The notes beneath the pieces were generated by a model. It did not search any database. It was not told the DNA's origin and worked only from the letters and a program-made list of their open reading frames with translations. A stretch of 64,000 nt of DNA from Phallus indusiatus (lineage: Eukaryota; Basidiomycota; Agaricomycetes; Phallales; Phallaceae), in contig JAQFWX010000051.1 in assembly GCA_027605045.1 (NCBI GenBank), positions 62,001 to 126,000 on the forward strand. Direction: 5' to 3'. The translations under genes and the position numbers were made by a program. Positions 1 to 9,219 of this stretch are shown here, piece after piece; within the stretch, counting starts at the first letter, position 1; the number at the start of each line of letters is the position of its first letter.

Positions 1-319
1 AATTATAATAGAAATATATGTTTATAATAAATATAAAAAACATTTTCAGAACATTCTTCAATATGGATGATGATAATGTAAGTTTCATTCTGTTTATTAT
101 TTTGCTGGATGGGTAACATTGATCATAGGCTTATATGACAAAGAATTATTACATAATTCAACCAAGATAATTATAGTAGTATACTGACAATTTTGCAAGC
201 CAGAATCCCTTGATCTGAGTATTAGTTATAACATGATTGTACAATTTGGTAAATCATCAATAGTCTATGTCTCGAACTATAATTTTCTTAAGATCCTTTT
301 TTTGGCTAAACCCTACAAT
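1..319. other. AT-rich non-coding left edge
   Basis: This stretch is AT-rich with no open frame that resembles a protein. It precedes LTR-like sequence that begins around 320. I see nothing further in it. Confidence 0.4.
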
Positions 320-402
320 GTCTCCAGTGCTCCGTATTCTAGTTACGTGTTTCGTAGTAGTCCGGAAATATCCGGGATTTGTCCGGAACACCAATCTTGA
401 CA
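320..402 (+). repeat. possible 3' fragment of an LTR
   Basis: The stretch is rich in the TCCGGA word that is also frequent in the 3' half of the solo LTR at 949-1507, and it contains CTAGTTACG-like text close to that in the LTR fragment ending near 2128. It ends in TTGACA, compatible with an LTR end (CA). It directly abuts the left arm of a 57-bp inverted repeat. Assignment to an LTR is an inference from word content only. Confidence 0.3.
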
Positions 403-459
403 CTGTGCCTTTTGACTTGTTTTTGCTGAGCTGGGTAAAAGTGCCCTAGATACATGACA
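403..459 (+). repeat. inverted repeat, left arm (partner 2129-2185)
   Basis: This 57-bp stretch is the reverse complement of 2129-2185 with a single visible mismatch. The two arms enclose the broken gypsy pol fragments and the solo LTR. They may be terminal inverted repeats of a DNA element, or copies of one retroelement segment inserted in opposite orientation; I could not find flanking target duplications. Confidence 0.6.
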
Positions 460-605
460 GAGACACTCCGTGTCTGACACCAAAGGCTCCTCATATATCA
501 TTTGTCAACACCTGGGCCTTCTCCCAGGCTTGCAAACTTTCTGGTTCTGAAACCTTTAGGGTCTTCTTCGATGGCCCTGAAGTACAAGCTCAAGCATCCG
601 CAAGT

Positions 606-1803
606 ATGGTTAACCCCGTACCCTCGCCTTTGGAGAATATCCCAGAAGAGTACTTGGAGTTCGCTGATGTCTTCAGTGAAGCCAAGGCCAACACTCTCAC
701 TCCTCATCGTCCCTATGATCTGCGAATCAATCTTGAAGATGGTGCGTTGCCCCCTTTGGGACCAATCTACTCTCTCTCTGTTGTTGAACTACAGGCACTC
801 CAGGAATTCCTGGAAGAAAGAAAACCTCCGTACTGGGTTTATCCGGCCTGCTCGTAGTCCCTTCGGAGCTCCCATACTTTTCATGCGTAAGAAGGATGGG
901 TCACTTCATCTCTGTGTGGACTTCCGCGGACTTAACCGTATTACCAAGTGTCACGACCCTCGTGCCACCTGATCCTAATCCGGACCTCTCCGAGGTCCGG
1001 CGCCCAAACCCCATCCATATTTAGTATATCTGCCAAGTCCGAGCGTCAGTACTTGCCCAACAGTGCATAGTCCATTATTCTGTCCATGTCCGGTAAGTCC
1101 GAGGTCCGGACTAGGACATTTCCTTATGGGGACATTCTGTCCGGAGCATTAGAAATCAAGTGCCAGATATGTTTCTGGTGCTGTGCAACTAGTCTCCTTT
1201 TAGTTATATCTCCTTTAGTTCTAGTAGTCTAGCTTTTTGTATTTAAAGCCCCCAGACTTCGTCTGGGGCTCCCCAGTCTGAATATCAAGTCGTATTCAAG
1301 TCTATTTTAAGTCTAAAGTCCGCTCCCAGTACTTGTCCGGACCTGCCCGGACTACGTCCGGGCTGTCTCGGACTTCTAGTCCAAAATTAAGGGATATCCA
1401 GGGTCGATTGAGCCGGCGCAGCACATAAGCTGAAGCCAAGTCCCTTCTGTTCCGTAGTCCAGACTCTCCGGACTTCCGCCCAGATGCCCGGAACACGGCG
1501 CGTGACACCAAGAAAGACAAGTACCCACTTCCTCTCATCTCAGACCTTCTTGACACTCCTCGTAAAGCCTGGGTTTACTCGAAGATTGATCTCAAGCACA
1601 CCTATCACCTTGTCCGTTATCACCTTGTCCGTATCACTGAAGGCGACGAATAGAAGACAGCATTCTGTACTCGTTATGGTTCGTTTGAATGGCTCGTCAT
1701 GCCCTTCAGTCTTTCCAACGCCCCGTCTGCTTTTCAACGTTTTATGAACGACATCTTCTCCGACCTCCTCAACATCTGCGTAGTTGTCTACTTAGATGAC
1801 ATC
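606..1803 (+). pseudogene. degenerate Ty3/gypsy reverse transcriptase, split by a solo LTR
   Basis: Three pieces of a gypsy pol reverse transcriptase lie in order. Piece one, from 606, reads [19 protein letters not shown] and [11 protein letters not shown], the usual lead-in to the RT domain. After a frame change near 820 it continues with [15 protein letters not shown] and the [19 protein letters not shown] core up to 948. A 559-bp LTR plus target duplication interrupts it, and the frame resumes at 1508 with [13 protein letters not shown], then [19 protein letters not shown] and the catalytic YLDDI at about 1789-1803. A 15-bp tandem duplication (1603-1617 and 1618-1632) and an in-frame stop after EGDE add to the damage. 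A second LTR start cuts the frame right after YLDDI. The sequence is a dead copy of a different gypsy lineage from the element at 3396-9617. Confidence 0.85.
949..1507 (+). repeat. solo LTR with 5-bp target site duplication
   Basis: The 559-bp insert starts TGTCACG and ends CGTGACA (inverted 7-bp termini, TG...CA) and is flanked on both sides by CCAAG (944-948 and 1508-1512). Removing it with one CCAAG copy rejoins the reverse-transcriptase reading frame (...RIT + KKDKYPLPL). It carries a TATTTAAA box at 1240-1247 followed at once by a stem-loop (1247-1270). This is the product of LTR-LTR recombination after an LTR element inserted into an older one. Confidence 0.93.
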
Positions 1804-2128
1804 TGTCACGCTCCGCGTAACCCGGAATCCAAACCCGAGGTTCTGATACAGTTCTGATTTCGGGACAATCATTTTAAACAAGTATGACGACCATACTCAG
1901 CGCCGTACTCCATCTCGTAGAAGGAAACTCTTTTTAGTAATGTACCACAAGGGATGAGAAGTCCCATCTGTTTGATTCACATCCCCGCTCACTTCTTTCA
2001 TGTTATTTTCCCATTGTTCCGTATTGGGCACTATTCCTATATTAGTCCGTACTATCTTGTATTTAAATCCTAGCTTTTCAGCTAGGAGAGTCAGTCTGAA
2101 TATTAGTTACTTTCCGTCTCTAGTTCCG
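1804..2128 (+). repeat. truncated LTR of a second copy
   Basis: It begins TGTCACGCTCCG directly after the YLDDI codons of the broken RT, so it starts as a second LTR insertion would. It has a TATTTAAA box at 2060-2067 followed by a perfect 8-bp stem-loop (2068-2087) and then the words CAGTCTGAATATTAG, matching the layout of the solo LTR (CAGTCTGAATATCAAG). Its 3' part is missing; the sequence changes at 2129 to the right arm of the inverted repeat. Confidence 0.65.
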
Positions 2129-2185
2129 TGTCATGTATCTAGGGCACTTTTACCCAGCTCAGCAAAAATAAGTCAAAAGGCACAG
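2129..2185 (-). repeat. inverted repeat, right arm (partner 403-459)
   Basis: This is the reverse complement of 403-459 with one mismatch. See the left arm for alternatives. Confidence 0.6.
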
Positions 2186-2862
2186 CCACTAAATCCAAAA
2201 ACAGCATATAAACAACAAAAGCCCACATTATGTCAGTTTTTTACTATTCTTTTTTGAGCTCTTGCTTGTATTTGTGTATCTCTATTTGTTTATTTTCTAG
2301 GAACAGTCATATGACTCAGTTCCAGGTACTTTTATTTTTCTGTCTCACTAATAATGTTTCACTATAATTTTTACTACTCCACCTTTACTAATTAATTTCC
2401 TTTCTATGTAATTCCTTATCTTTTAATTACTAATATTTTGCTTTATTTGTAGCAGCTCCAAAGTGTATAAATAGGGGCTGATTTCTCTTGTAAATATCAA
2501 TCTGCCTTATCATCTATACTAGTGCACCATAGTGCTTACCAATTAAATTGGTCTTTCTCTTTTCTATTTCTTTCTCTTTTCTATCTCTACCTCAAGACTA
2601 TCAGTAGCAGCCAGCTCAAGTCTTACAACAGCAGCAGCAAGCTCTGTCTCACCCTCAATAACAAGACCTTTGTTACTAGACTAGGTTCCCTCTAAACAGC
2701 TCTCTTATTTGCAACAGTACAAGGTGCCTATACCTTGAACCAGAGCAAATACATTACATTCCGCCTCAGTTCTCACTCCGTATTCACGAGCTCCAGTGCG
2801 TACTACCTCGTACTCCAAGTTCTAGTTGTTGTCTGACGGTGTAGACTCAGAGTTCGACGTTA
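2186..2862. repeat. LTR-like or promoter-like debris without coding content
   Basis: No open frame of note. A TATA-like GTATAAATAGGGGCTGA element lies near 2469, followed by pyrimidine-rich text, CAGCAGCAGCAAG and a TACCTTGAACCAGAGCAAAT segment. The arrangement resembles the R/U5 part of an LTR, but no boundary or partner copy is visible in this window. Confidence 0.3.
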
Positions 2863-3395
2863 TGTCATGATCTGATTCATGACATCACTTCCGGTAATGT
2901 TACGTAATCCATATCCGATCATTTACCGTTTATCTCCGTAATCTTATCTCGCTTACATCACTCACGATAAGACCATCGTGTTCAGTCATCCCAATCAAAC
3001 TTACAACTCGAATAGAGACGCACCCGTCTCTCTTAACTCCTGGAACATCCGCAGAAAGCCCTTTCTAGAATATTCCACGCACGTTCCGGTTATGAGATCA
3101 TAGATGACGAACGTAGGTCCATGTATGCACAGCTCTCATCCCTGCACACCTCATGTTCATCACATGAGACATCATACCCTGCATATATTGATGTAACTTA
3201 AGAATCTCACGACTTGTTTGTATTTCTCAAGTTCGGAATCTATTTCGAACTGAGCTAGAATTATTTATCTGACGTGTATATAAACCCTAGCATACACATA
3301 GATAGTTCTTCAGACTTAATATCGAACGTAGTTCGATATCTCTATAAACTCTCTTTTCTCTTACTCTTTTCATCATTGAACGTCGAGATCAATCC
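2863..3395 (+). repeat. LTR fragment of a second family (TGTCATGATC start)
   Basis: The first roughly 118 bp match the reverse complement of 10409-10522 closely, including TCCATATCCGATCATTTACC. The start TGTCATGATC is typical of an LTR end. The 3' side is cut sharply at 3396, where the gypsy LTR begins. A TATATAAACCCT box lies near 3277. Family (copia or gypsy) cannot be decided without an internal region. Confidence 0.55.
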
Positions 3396-3791
3396 TGTCA
3401 GGGTACGCTACCGCGTCCCCTCATTTCTCCTTATTATTATCATCGGTATATATCTATTTCTATCTTATTTACACTTCCCGTGCATTACCTCTACTTTCCG
3501 TTTATTCTCTCCGTCCATATTTCACCTTCTCTACTCGCGCGCGTTGCGCGCTCGTACCCGGCGTGATGCCCGTGACATCACGTCGCTTAGGCTCGGCTTG
3601 GGCGCCTGGCACTTAGCTGTGTCAGGGCCGCACGCCGCGTCGTCGTTTTATGTATATAGTAGCTGTACCTAGAGTGAGGGTCCCTAAGCTTGTTCTCTTA
3701 GGATCCCCTCCCTCTAGGTGAGTAGTATAGTTATCTTCCAATATATTGCTTAGGATCCCCTCCCTCTAGTGTGAGCTGAGTAGCCCTAACA
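3396..3791 (+). repeat. 5' LTR of the gypsy chromovirus
   Basis: 396 bp, starting TGTCAGGG and ending CCCTAACA. A TATATA box lies at 3653-3658. The 11 bases at 3686-3696, 33 nt downstream, are complementary to the primer-binding site, so transcription likely starts about there. The word TTAGGATCCCCTCCCTCTAG occurs twice (R/U5 region). The first ~150 bp differ from the 3' LTR at many positions, while the next ~190 bp are almost identical. Confidence 0.9.
3653..3658 (+). promoter_or_regulatory. TATA box of the 5' LTR
   Basis: TATATA within TGTATATAGT, 33 bases upstream of the first base of the predicted self-primer at 3686. The same box is present in the 3' LTR. Confidence 0.65.
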
Positions 3792-3793
3792 GT

Positions 3794-3804
3794 AGAACAA
3801 GCTT
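3794..3804 (+). promoter_or_regulatory. self-primer binding site
   Basis: AGAACAAGCTT starts two bases after the 5' LTR and is the exact reverse complement of AAGCTTGTTCT at 3686-3696 in the LTR. The Tf1/sushi lineage is known to prime reverse transcription with the 5' end of its own mRNA, where the first 11 nt pair with the primer-binding site. Length, position and TATA spacing all fit that mechanism here. Confidence 0.75.
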
Positions 3805-3956
3805 CTACTCGCAGACTGGTCGTTTCTATTGACACTCGTTATTGAAAAATCGCGCTCGACACCGACTATCGCAGTGTCGTATTTTCCCCTCGAGTCCCGT
3901 CTATAATCGACCCCTCTGCTCCGTCCTAAAACCCCTTTTTCCTTTCTCTCTCTCTC

Positions 3957-5267
3957 ATGGATTCCTCACCCCCACCCTCTGCACCCCAAATCGTCACCCT
4001 CGAAGATGTGGCGACTATTATTATGCGGCAATTCGCGGAAATGGATACCCGCATGGCAAGACAGGAATCCCAGGCCTCACAGATGATTGAGGTCCTACGG
4101 AGCATCCGAGACGCGGCTAGAGCTGCTCCTACCCAAAATACCCCTGTTGACGACGCGTCCTCACCGGGACAACCACCGGCTCCTGAGCATCAAGCCAGTT
4201 CACGCTCTTCCCGAAATACCCGACCTGCTGTACCTCCTTCATTCGATGGAGATCGCTCCAAGGGTCGTGCCTTCTGGAACACCGTCGAGTTTTACATGAG
4301 TATATGCAGTTGCGATTTCGAGACTGACGAACTCAAGATCGGCTGGGCAATGTCGTACATGAATGAAGGCCGCGCCCTTACCTTCAGCGAATCTATGCTG
4401 AAAAAGTATCAAAGAGGAGAGAAGCCCTTCGCGGACTGGAATGCCTTTCGGGAACGATTCAAGGCTGATTTCTTTCCACAATCCGAGCAAGAGGATGCCA
4501 TCAACACCCTCTATTCCAACCGCTACGTCCAAGGCAACAGGACTGTAGAAGAGTATGTGGACGCCTTCCGCGTGCTCATTGAGCACGCTGGCTTTACGGA
4601 AGGACTCGCCATTAACACGTACTTTCGTAATGGTTTAGACCCGACAATTGCCTCTCTGGTAGCGACGATGAAGGACCGACCCGCACTTCACGACTACGAG
4701 GGCTGGATCAGGCAAGCACGCATGTTTGACATGGACAGGCGTGCCAACGAGGCTTTCACTGCCGCTCGTCGCCGACTCGTAGGCTCTGGAACGGTTCAGA
4801 CAAATCCCGCGATCGTCCCCATTAATCGACCCTGTCCCACCCCTTTTCCGTCCTATCAGACCCTCCAGATCCAGAGGAGGCCCCCTGCCCCTTCCTATCA
4901 AGCTCCTTCTTACCCACCTCCCAGGCCAGCACCTCAGCCCGTGCCCGCGTTGCCCCCTAGACCTGCGGCTTCTGCTCCTACATCCCAGGTTAGACATGAC
5001 CCAATGGACGTTGACGCTACCCGTCGACGCGTAGGCCCAGAATCGACCAGGTGTCATCGCTGTGGAGCAACAGGCCATTGGGCTCGTGAATGCCCTCGCG
5101 CATACGACATTTGGTATCTTCAACCCGATGAATTGGACGAGAATATCGCACACCTGTTGGCTCAGAAAGACGCGTTAGAAGCCCAGGCACGCGGCGACTC
5201 TGCTCTGACCCAGGGTGAGACTGTAGCTGCAACAGAGGTAGAGGATTTTCAAAACGGCGACGAGTGA
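3957..5267 (+). CDS. gag: Gag polyprotein of the gypsy chromovirus
   Basis: 436 aa. The N-terminal part has a short helical stretch followed by a Ser/Pro-rich linker. The central part contains the retrotransposon capsid-like region (WNTVEFYMSICSCDF, FADWNAFRERFKADFF, RTVEEYVDAFRVL). A Pro-rich linker follows, then one CCHC zinc knuckle, CHRCGATGHWARECP, near residue 365, which would bind element RNA. It forms the virus-like particle. The stop TGA at 5265-5267 overlaps the start of the pol frame, which lies in the -1 frame and is open from 5219. The start ATG at 3957 is the first in frame after the leader and is preceded by a CT-rich tract. Confidence 0.92.
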   Translation: MDSSPPPSAPQIVTLEDVATIIMRQFAEMDTRMARQESQASQMIEVLRSIRDAARAAPTQNTPVDDASSPGQPPAPEHQASSRSSRNTRPAVPPSFDGDRSKGRAFWNTVEFYMSICSCDFETDELKIGWAMSYMNEGRALTFSESMLKKYQRGEKPFADWNAFRERFKADFFPQSEQEDAINTLYSNRYVQGNRTVEEYVDAFRVLIEHAGFTEGLAINTYFRNGLDPTIASLVATMKDRPALHDYEGWIRQARMFDMDRRANEAFTAARRRLVGSGTVQTNPAIVPINRPCPTPFPSYQTLQIQRRPPAPSYQAPSYPPPRPAPQPVPALPPRPAASAPTSQVRHDPMDVDATRRRVGPESTRCHRCGATGHWARECPRAYDIWYLQPDELDENIAHLLAQKDALEAQARGDSALTQGETVAATEVEDFQNGDE

Positions 5268-8200
5268 TAGATGCACCCTCGTTGCCAACATCTAATAGAT
5301 TCGACATTTTGTACATAGATCGCGAACAAAATGACATTCCTGATTCGAATCTAACTACCCCTGCTGCATCCCCTGACAAACCCAAAGAATCGCCTCCACC
5401 TGCCACACGTTCTGTTTCTACCCCATGTATGCTGTCGCCTTCTCAACGTCGTGCATTGCCAAAGGAATACCGACTCGCAGCTACCGCAGGCACGCAGAAG
5501 CTAGAGATTCCAGTAGAGCTACAGAGTGTTGACACCGGAGCCCTGCTGCACAGCAAGGCCATGCTGGACACCGGGGCTAGCGGTATGTTCCTCGATCGCG
5601 ACTTTGTCGAGAAACATCGGCTTCCCTCCATACGCCTTGCTAAACCCATTCCCGTGTTTAACGTCGACGGTACGCCCAACCACGCTGGCTCTATCACCCA
5701 CGTTGTCGACCTCGTTGTTCGCTTTCGGGATCACTCTGAACGCACCTTGTTCGCCGTTACCTCACTCAAGTATCCCGTCCTGTTTGGACTGCCGTGGTTC
5801 AAGGCCCACAATCCCGTTATAGATTATACAACTGGTCAAGTGGAGTTCATGCGCTGCAGCCCCAGCTGTCGGTCTTGTGCCCCACGCTGGCCAGCGGGTA
5901 AGCTCTCTAAGCGCGCGTTCCAACAGATCCGATGCGCACCTCTGCCAGAGCTCGACGACACTGAGGCCGATGATCCTGACATACCAGACCTGGTCGACGT
6001 CGAGTCTGGGATTGAAGAGGGTGATCGACTGTTCGCGATATCTATGCTACCCGACGAGCCCGACACTCACCGCATATATGCCACCGAGACCATCTCCCAG
6101 CGACTGGCTCAGGCCCACGCCAACAACGCAGACGCACCAGCTCCCAAGGGTTTTCGGGATATCGTGCCAGAGAAGTTCCACGACTTTGCCGACATTTTCT
6201 CAAAGGAGTCGTTCGACTCGTTGCCGCAATCGAAGAAGTGGGATCACCCGATAGAGCTTGTGCCAGGTTCTGAGCCCAAGTCGTGCAAGATCTACCCGTT
6301 GTCGCCCAACGAGCAGGCCGAGTTAGACGCGTTTCTAGAAGAAAACCTTGCGTCTGGACGAATCCGACCCTCCAAGTCGCCCATGGCGTCCCCGGTATTC
6401 TTCATTAAGAAGAAAGATGGCTCTCTTCGTCTCATCCAGGACTATCGGGCATTGAATGCTATGACGATTAAGAACCGTTACCCGCTGCCCCTGATCTCAG
6501 AGCTCATCAACAAATTGCAAGGTGCCCGGTACTTTACCAAGCTGGACGTGCGCTGGGGTTACAACAATGTGCGGATAAAGGAAGGAGACGAGTGGAAGGC
6601 TGCCTTCCGCACCAACCGCGGCCTTTTCGAGCCTCTGGTGATGTTCTTTGGTCTCACTAATAGCCCTGCGACCTTCCAGACAATGATGAACGAGATCTTC
6701 GAGGACATGATCTCGGAAGGTGTCGTTGCCGTCTATATCGACGACATTCTCATCTACACTCGGGATCGGGAACAGCACAACCAGGTGACACGACGCGTTC
6801 TCGAACGTCTCCGCGAGCACAAGCTGTATCTCAAGGCAGAGAAGTGCGAGTTCTGCCGGACTAAGATCGAGTACTTGGGTGTTGTCATTTCCGAGAACAC
6901 CGTCGAGATGGATCCCGCGAAAGTCTCGGGTGTCAGAGACTGGCCCGTCCCAAAGAACGTCACTGAGGTCCAGTCCTTCCTGGGCTTCGCCAACTTCTAC
7001 CGTCGGTTTATCAAGGATTTCGCGCGTATTGCCAATCCCATGTTCAGGTTAACCAAGAAGGATACACCCTTTGTCTGGTCCGACACTTGTCAGCATGCTT
7101 TCGATACTCTGAAGTCGTCAATTACCTCTGCTCCCATTCTTCTCATTCCCAACCCCACTAATCCTTACCGGGTTGAAGCAGACAGCTCCGACTTTGCAAC
7201 AGGCGCGGTTCTTTCACAGTTGTCGAACGAGGACGGCAAATGGCACCCTGTTGCGTTCTTCTCGAAGGCCCTCAGTCCCGTTGAACGCAACTACGAGATT
7301 CACGACAAGGAGATGCTGGCTATCATACGGTCCTTAGAGGAATGGCGACACTTTCTCGAAGGCGCATCCCACCCTATCGACATACGGACTGATCACAAGA
7401 ATCTTGAATATTTCATGTCCGCGCATAACCTAAATCGTCGTCAAGCTAGATGGTCAGTATATCTCTCACGATTCGACTTTACTCTGCAGCATATACCGGG
7501 TAAGTCAATGGGTAAACCTGATGGCTTATCCCGTCGCCCAGATCATGGCTCGGGAAAGGACGACAATCGTGGCGTCACTCTAATCCGACCCGAAATGTTT
7601 GCAATCAATGCTCTGCAAACATTCCGTCTTAAGGGGGAGGAGGAGGACCTTTTACGCCAGATTCGCAAGGCCAATCGGGAAGGCAAGGTCGAGGATAGTG
7701 TGTCTAAAGCCGTTGCAACACTTCGTGCACTGGGTGGTCGTTCAGCTCACTCGTCGGAATGGTTTGAAGACCAGGACCTCCTCTACTATCGCGGCAAGGT
7801 TTACGTGCCAAATGTGGACGAGTTGCGTCGGAAAATCCTTTCTAGACACCATGACACCAAACTCGGTGGTCACCCGGGTCGTTTCAAGACTCTCGAGCTC
7901 GTTTCGCGCACCTTCTGGTGGCCAGGTGTCTCTAGGTATGTCCAATGCTATGTAGAGGCCTGCGACATGTGTCTACGTACGAAACCGTCTCGTCATGCTC
8001 CATATGGCCTTCTCCGACCCACAGAAGTGCCAAGTCGACCCTGGGAACACATCTCAGTCGACTTCATCGTGGAGCTGCCAGAATCTAACGGTTTCGACGC
8101 GATCCTCTCTGTCGTCGACTCTCTCACCAAACGGGTTCATTTCATGCCGACATTTACGACACTTGACGCGACAGGTCTAGCCCGTCTGTACCTTCAACAC

Positions 8201-9208
8201 GTCTGGAAGCTCCATGGTCTCCCCATGAAGGTGATCTCTGACAGGGGCCCCCAGTTCGCGTCCCGCTTCACACAAGAGCTTTCTAGACTCCTTGGCATAC
8301 GGCTTGCACCCTCTACGGCATATCATCCTCAAACCGATGGTCAGACGGAACGTGTCAATGCAGAAGTCGAACAGTACCTTCGACTTTTCACCTCAGAGCG
8401 ACAGGACGACTGGGACCAGATACTGCCCTTGGCTGAGTTCGCATATAACAACCACGTACACTCAGCTACGCGCGCGACACCGTTTGAGCTCGACACTGGA
8501 CGACATCCTCGTATGGGATTCGAACCGCTGGTTGCCGACTCGAAGATCGAATCTGTCAACGAGTTCAAGACGCGTATGGAGTCGACGATAGAGGAGGCCA
8601 AGGCCGCCATAGCCAAGTCGAAGGACGAGATGGCCAAGTACTACGATCGGAAACACATCCCAGCACCTGAATACAAGGTTGGCGACGAGGTATACCTTGA
8701 TTCGAGCGACATTCGCACCACCAGGCCCTCTGCCAAATTATCGCATCGGTACTTAGGGCCTTTTCCGATAGTCAGCAAGGTCGGGTCGCACGCATATAAG
8801 CTGCGCTTACCACTGTCGATGTCAAGGCTTCATCCAGTGTTCCACGTCGGGAAGTTGCGTCCAAAGGTTGAAGATACGATCCCGGGTTGTCGCGTCAAGG
8901 CCCCCTCACCTCCAGAGATCAGAGATGACGGTGAGCACTACGTCGTGGAACGGATTTTGGACAGTCGTGTGTTCCGAAGACGACTCGAATATAAGGTGCG
9001 TTGGGAAGGCTATGGTCCCGAGCATGACCAATGGGAACCAGAGTCGAATATTGCAGCCCCAGATCTCATTAGACAGTTCCACCGTGAGCACCCGAGTGCG
9101 CCGCGCTCGATAAATGGTCTCCTTTTCCATTGTCGCCCTCGGTTCGATTTCTCTAAGTTGCAAGCATCATTAGTCGAAGCTACAGGCGTCGGGACGCCGC
9201 CTCGTTGA
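5219..9208 (+). CDS. pol: Pol polyprotein with chromodomain
   Basis: The open frame runs from 5219 (after a stop at 5216-5218) to the TGA at 9206-9208; from 5264 it gives 1314 aa. The order, counted from 5264, is: aspartic protease with LDTGASGMFLD near residue 100; reverse transcriptase with KKDGSLRLIQDYRALN and catalytic YIDD near 490; RNase H with EADSSDFATGAVLS near 637; integrase with an HHCC zinc site (HHD...GHP...CDMC near 860-905) and a DDE core (VDFIVELP, VISDRGPQF, DGQTERVNAE); and a C-terminal chromodomain (YVVERILDSRVF...YKVRWEGYG...WEPESNI, about 1224-1275), which in chromoviruses directs integration to particular chromatin. No ATG lies near the beginning of this frame, so expression needs a -1 shift out of gag or another recoding step. 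No canonical slippery heptamer is obvious in 5219-5267. The RT lead-in RWGYNN replaces the usual KWAYNN-like text but the catalytic residues are present. Confidence 0.93.
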   Translation, partial: DCSCNRGRGFSKRRRVIDAPSLPTSNRFDILYIDREQNDIPDSNLTTPAASPDKPKESPPPATRSVSTPCMLSPSQRRALPKEYRLAATAGTQKLEIPVELQSVDTGALLHSKAMLDTGASGMFLDRDFVEKHRLPSIRLAKPIPVFNVDGTPNHAGSITHVVDLVVRFRDHSERTLFAVTSLKYPVLFGLPWFKAHNPVIDYTTGQVEFMRCSPSCRSCAPRWPAGKLSKRAFQQIRCAPLPELDDTEADDPDIPDLVDVESGIEEGDRLFAISMLPDEPDTHRIYATETISQRLAQAHANNADAPAPKGFRDIVPEKFHDFADIFSKESFDSLPQSKKWDHPIELVPGSEPKSCKIYPLSPNEQAELDAFLEENLASGRIRPSKSPMASPVFFIKKKDGSLRLIQDYRALNAMTIKNRYPLPLISELINKLQGARYFTKLDVRWGYNNVRIKEGDEWKAAFRTNRGLFEPLVMFFGLTNSPATFQTMMNEIFEDMISEGVVAVYIDDILIYTRDREQHNQVTRRVLERLREHKLYLKAEKCEFCRTKIEYLGVVISENTVEMDPAKVSGVRDWPVPKNVTEVQSFLGFANFYRRFIKDFARIANPMFRLTKKDTPFVWSDTCQHAFDTLKSSITSAPILLIPNPTNPYRVEADSSDFATGAVLSQLSNEDGKWHPVAFFSKALSPVERNYEIHDKEMLAIIRSLEEWRHFLEGASHPIDIRTDHKNLEYFMSAHNLNRRQARWSVYLSRFDFTLQHIPGKSMGKPDGLSRRPDHGSGKDDNRGVTLIRPEMFAINALQTFRLKGEEEDLLRQIRKANREGKVEDSVSKAVATLRALGGRSAHSSEWFEDQDLLYYRGKVYVPNVDELRRKILSRHHDTKLGGHPGRFKTLELVSRTFWWPGVSRYVQCYVEACDMCLRTKPSRHAPYGLLRPTEVPSRPWEHISVDFIVELPESNGFDAILSVVDSLTKRVHFMPTFTTLDATGLARLYLQHVWKLHGLPMKVISDRGPQFASRFTQELSRLLGIRLAPSTAYHPQTDGQTERVNAEVEQYLRLFTSERQDDWDQILPLAEFAYNNHVHSATRATPFELDTGRHPRMGFEPLVADSKIESVNEFKTRMESTIEEAKAAIAKSKDEMAKYYDRKHIPAPEYKVGDEVYLDSSDIRTTRPSAKLSHRYLGPFPIVSKVGSHAYKLRLPLSMSRLHPVFHVGKLRPKVEDTIPGCRVKAPSPPEIRDDGEHYVVERILDSRVFRRRLEYKVRWEGYGPEHDQWEPESNIAAPDLIRQFHREHPSAPRSINGLLFHCRPRFDFSKLQASLVEATGVGTPPR

Positions 9209-9216
9209 AGGGGGAG
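9207..9216 (+). other. polypurine tract
   Basis: GAAGGGGGAG overlaps the pol stop codon and ends three bases before the 3' LTR starts at 9220. It is the expected primer for plus-strand DNA synthesis. Confidence 0.8.
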
Positions 9217-9219
9217 TGG

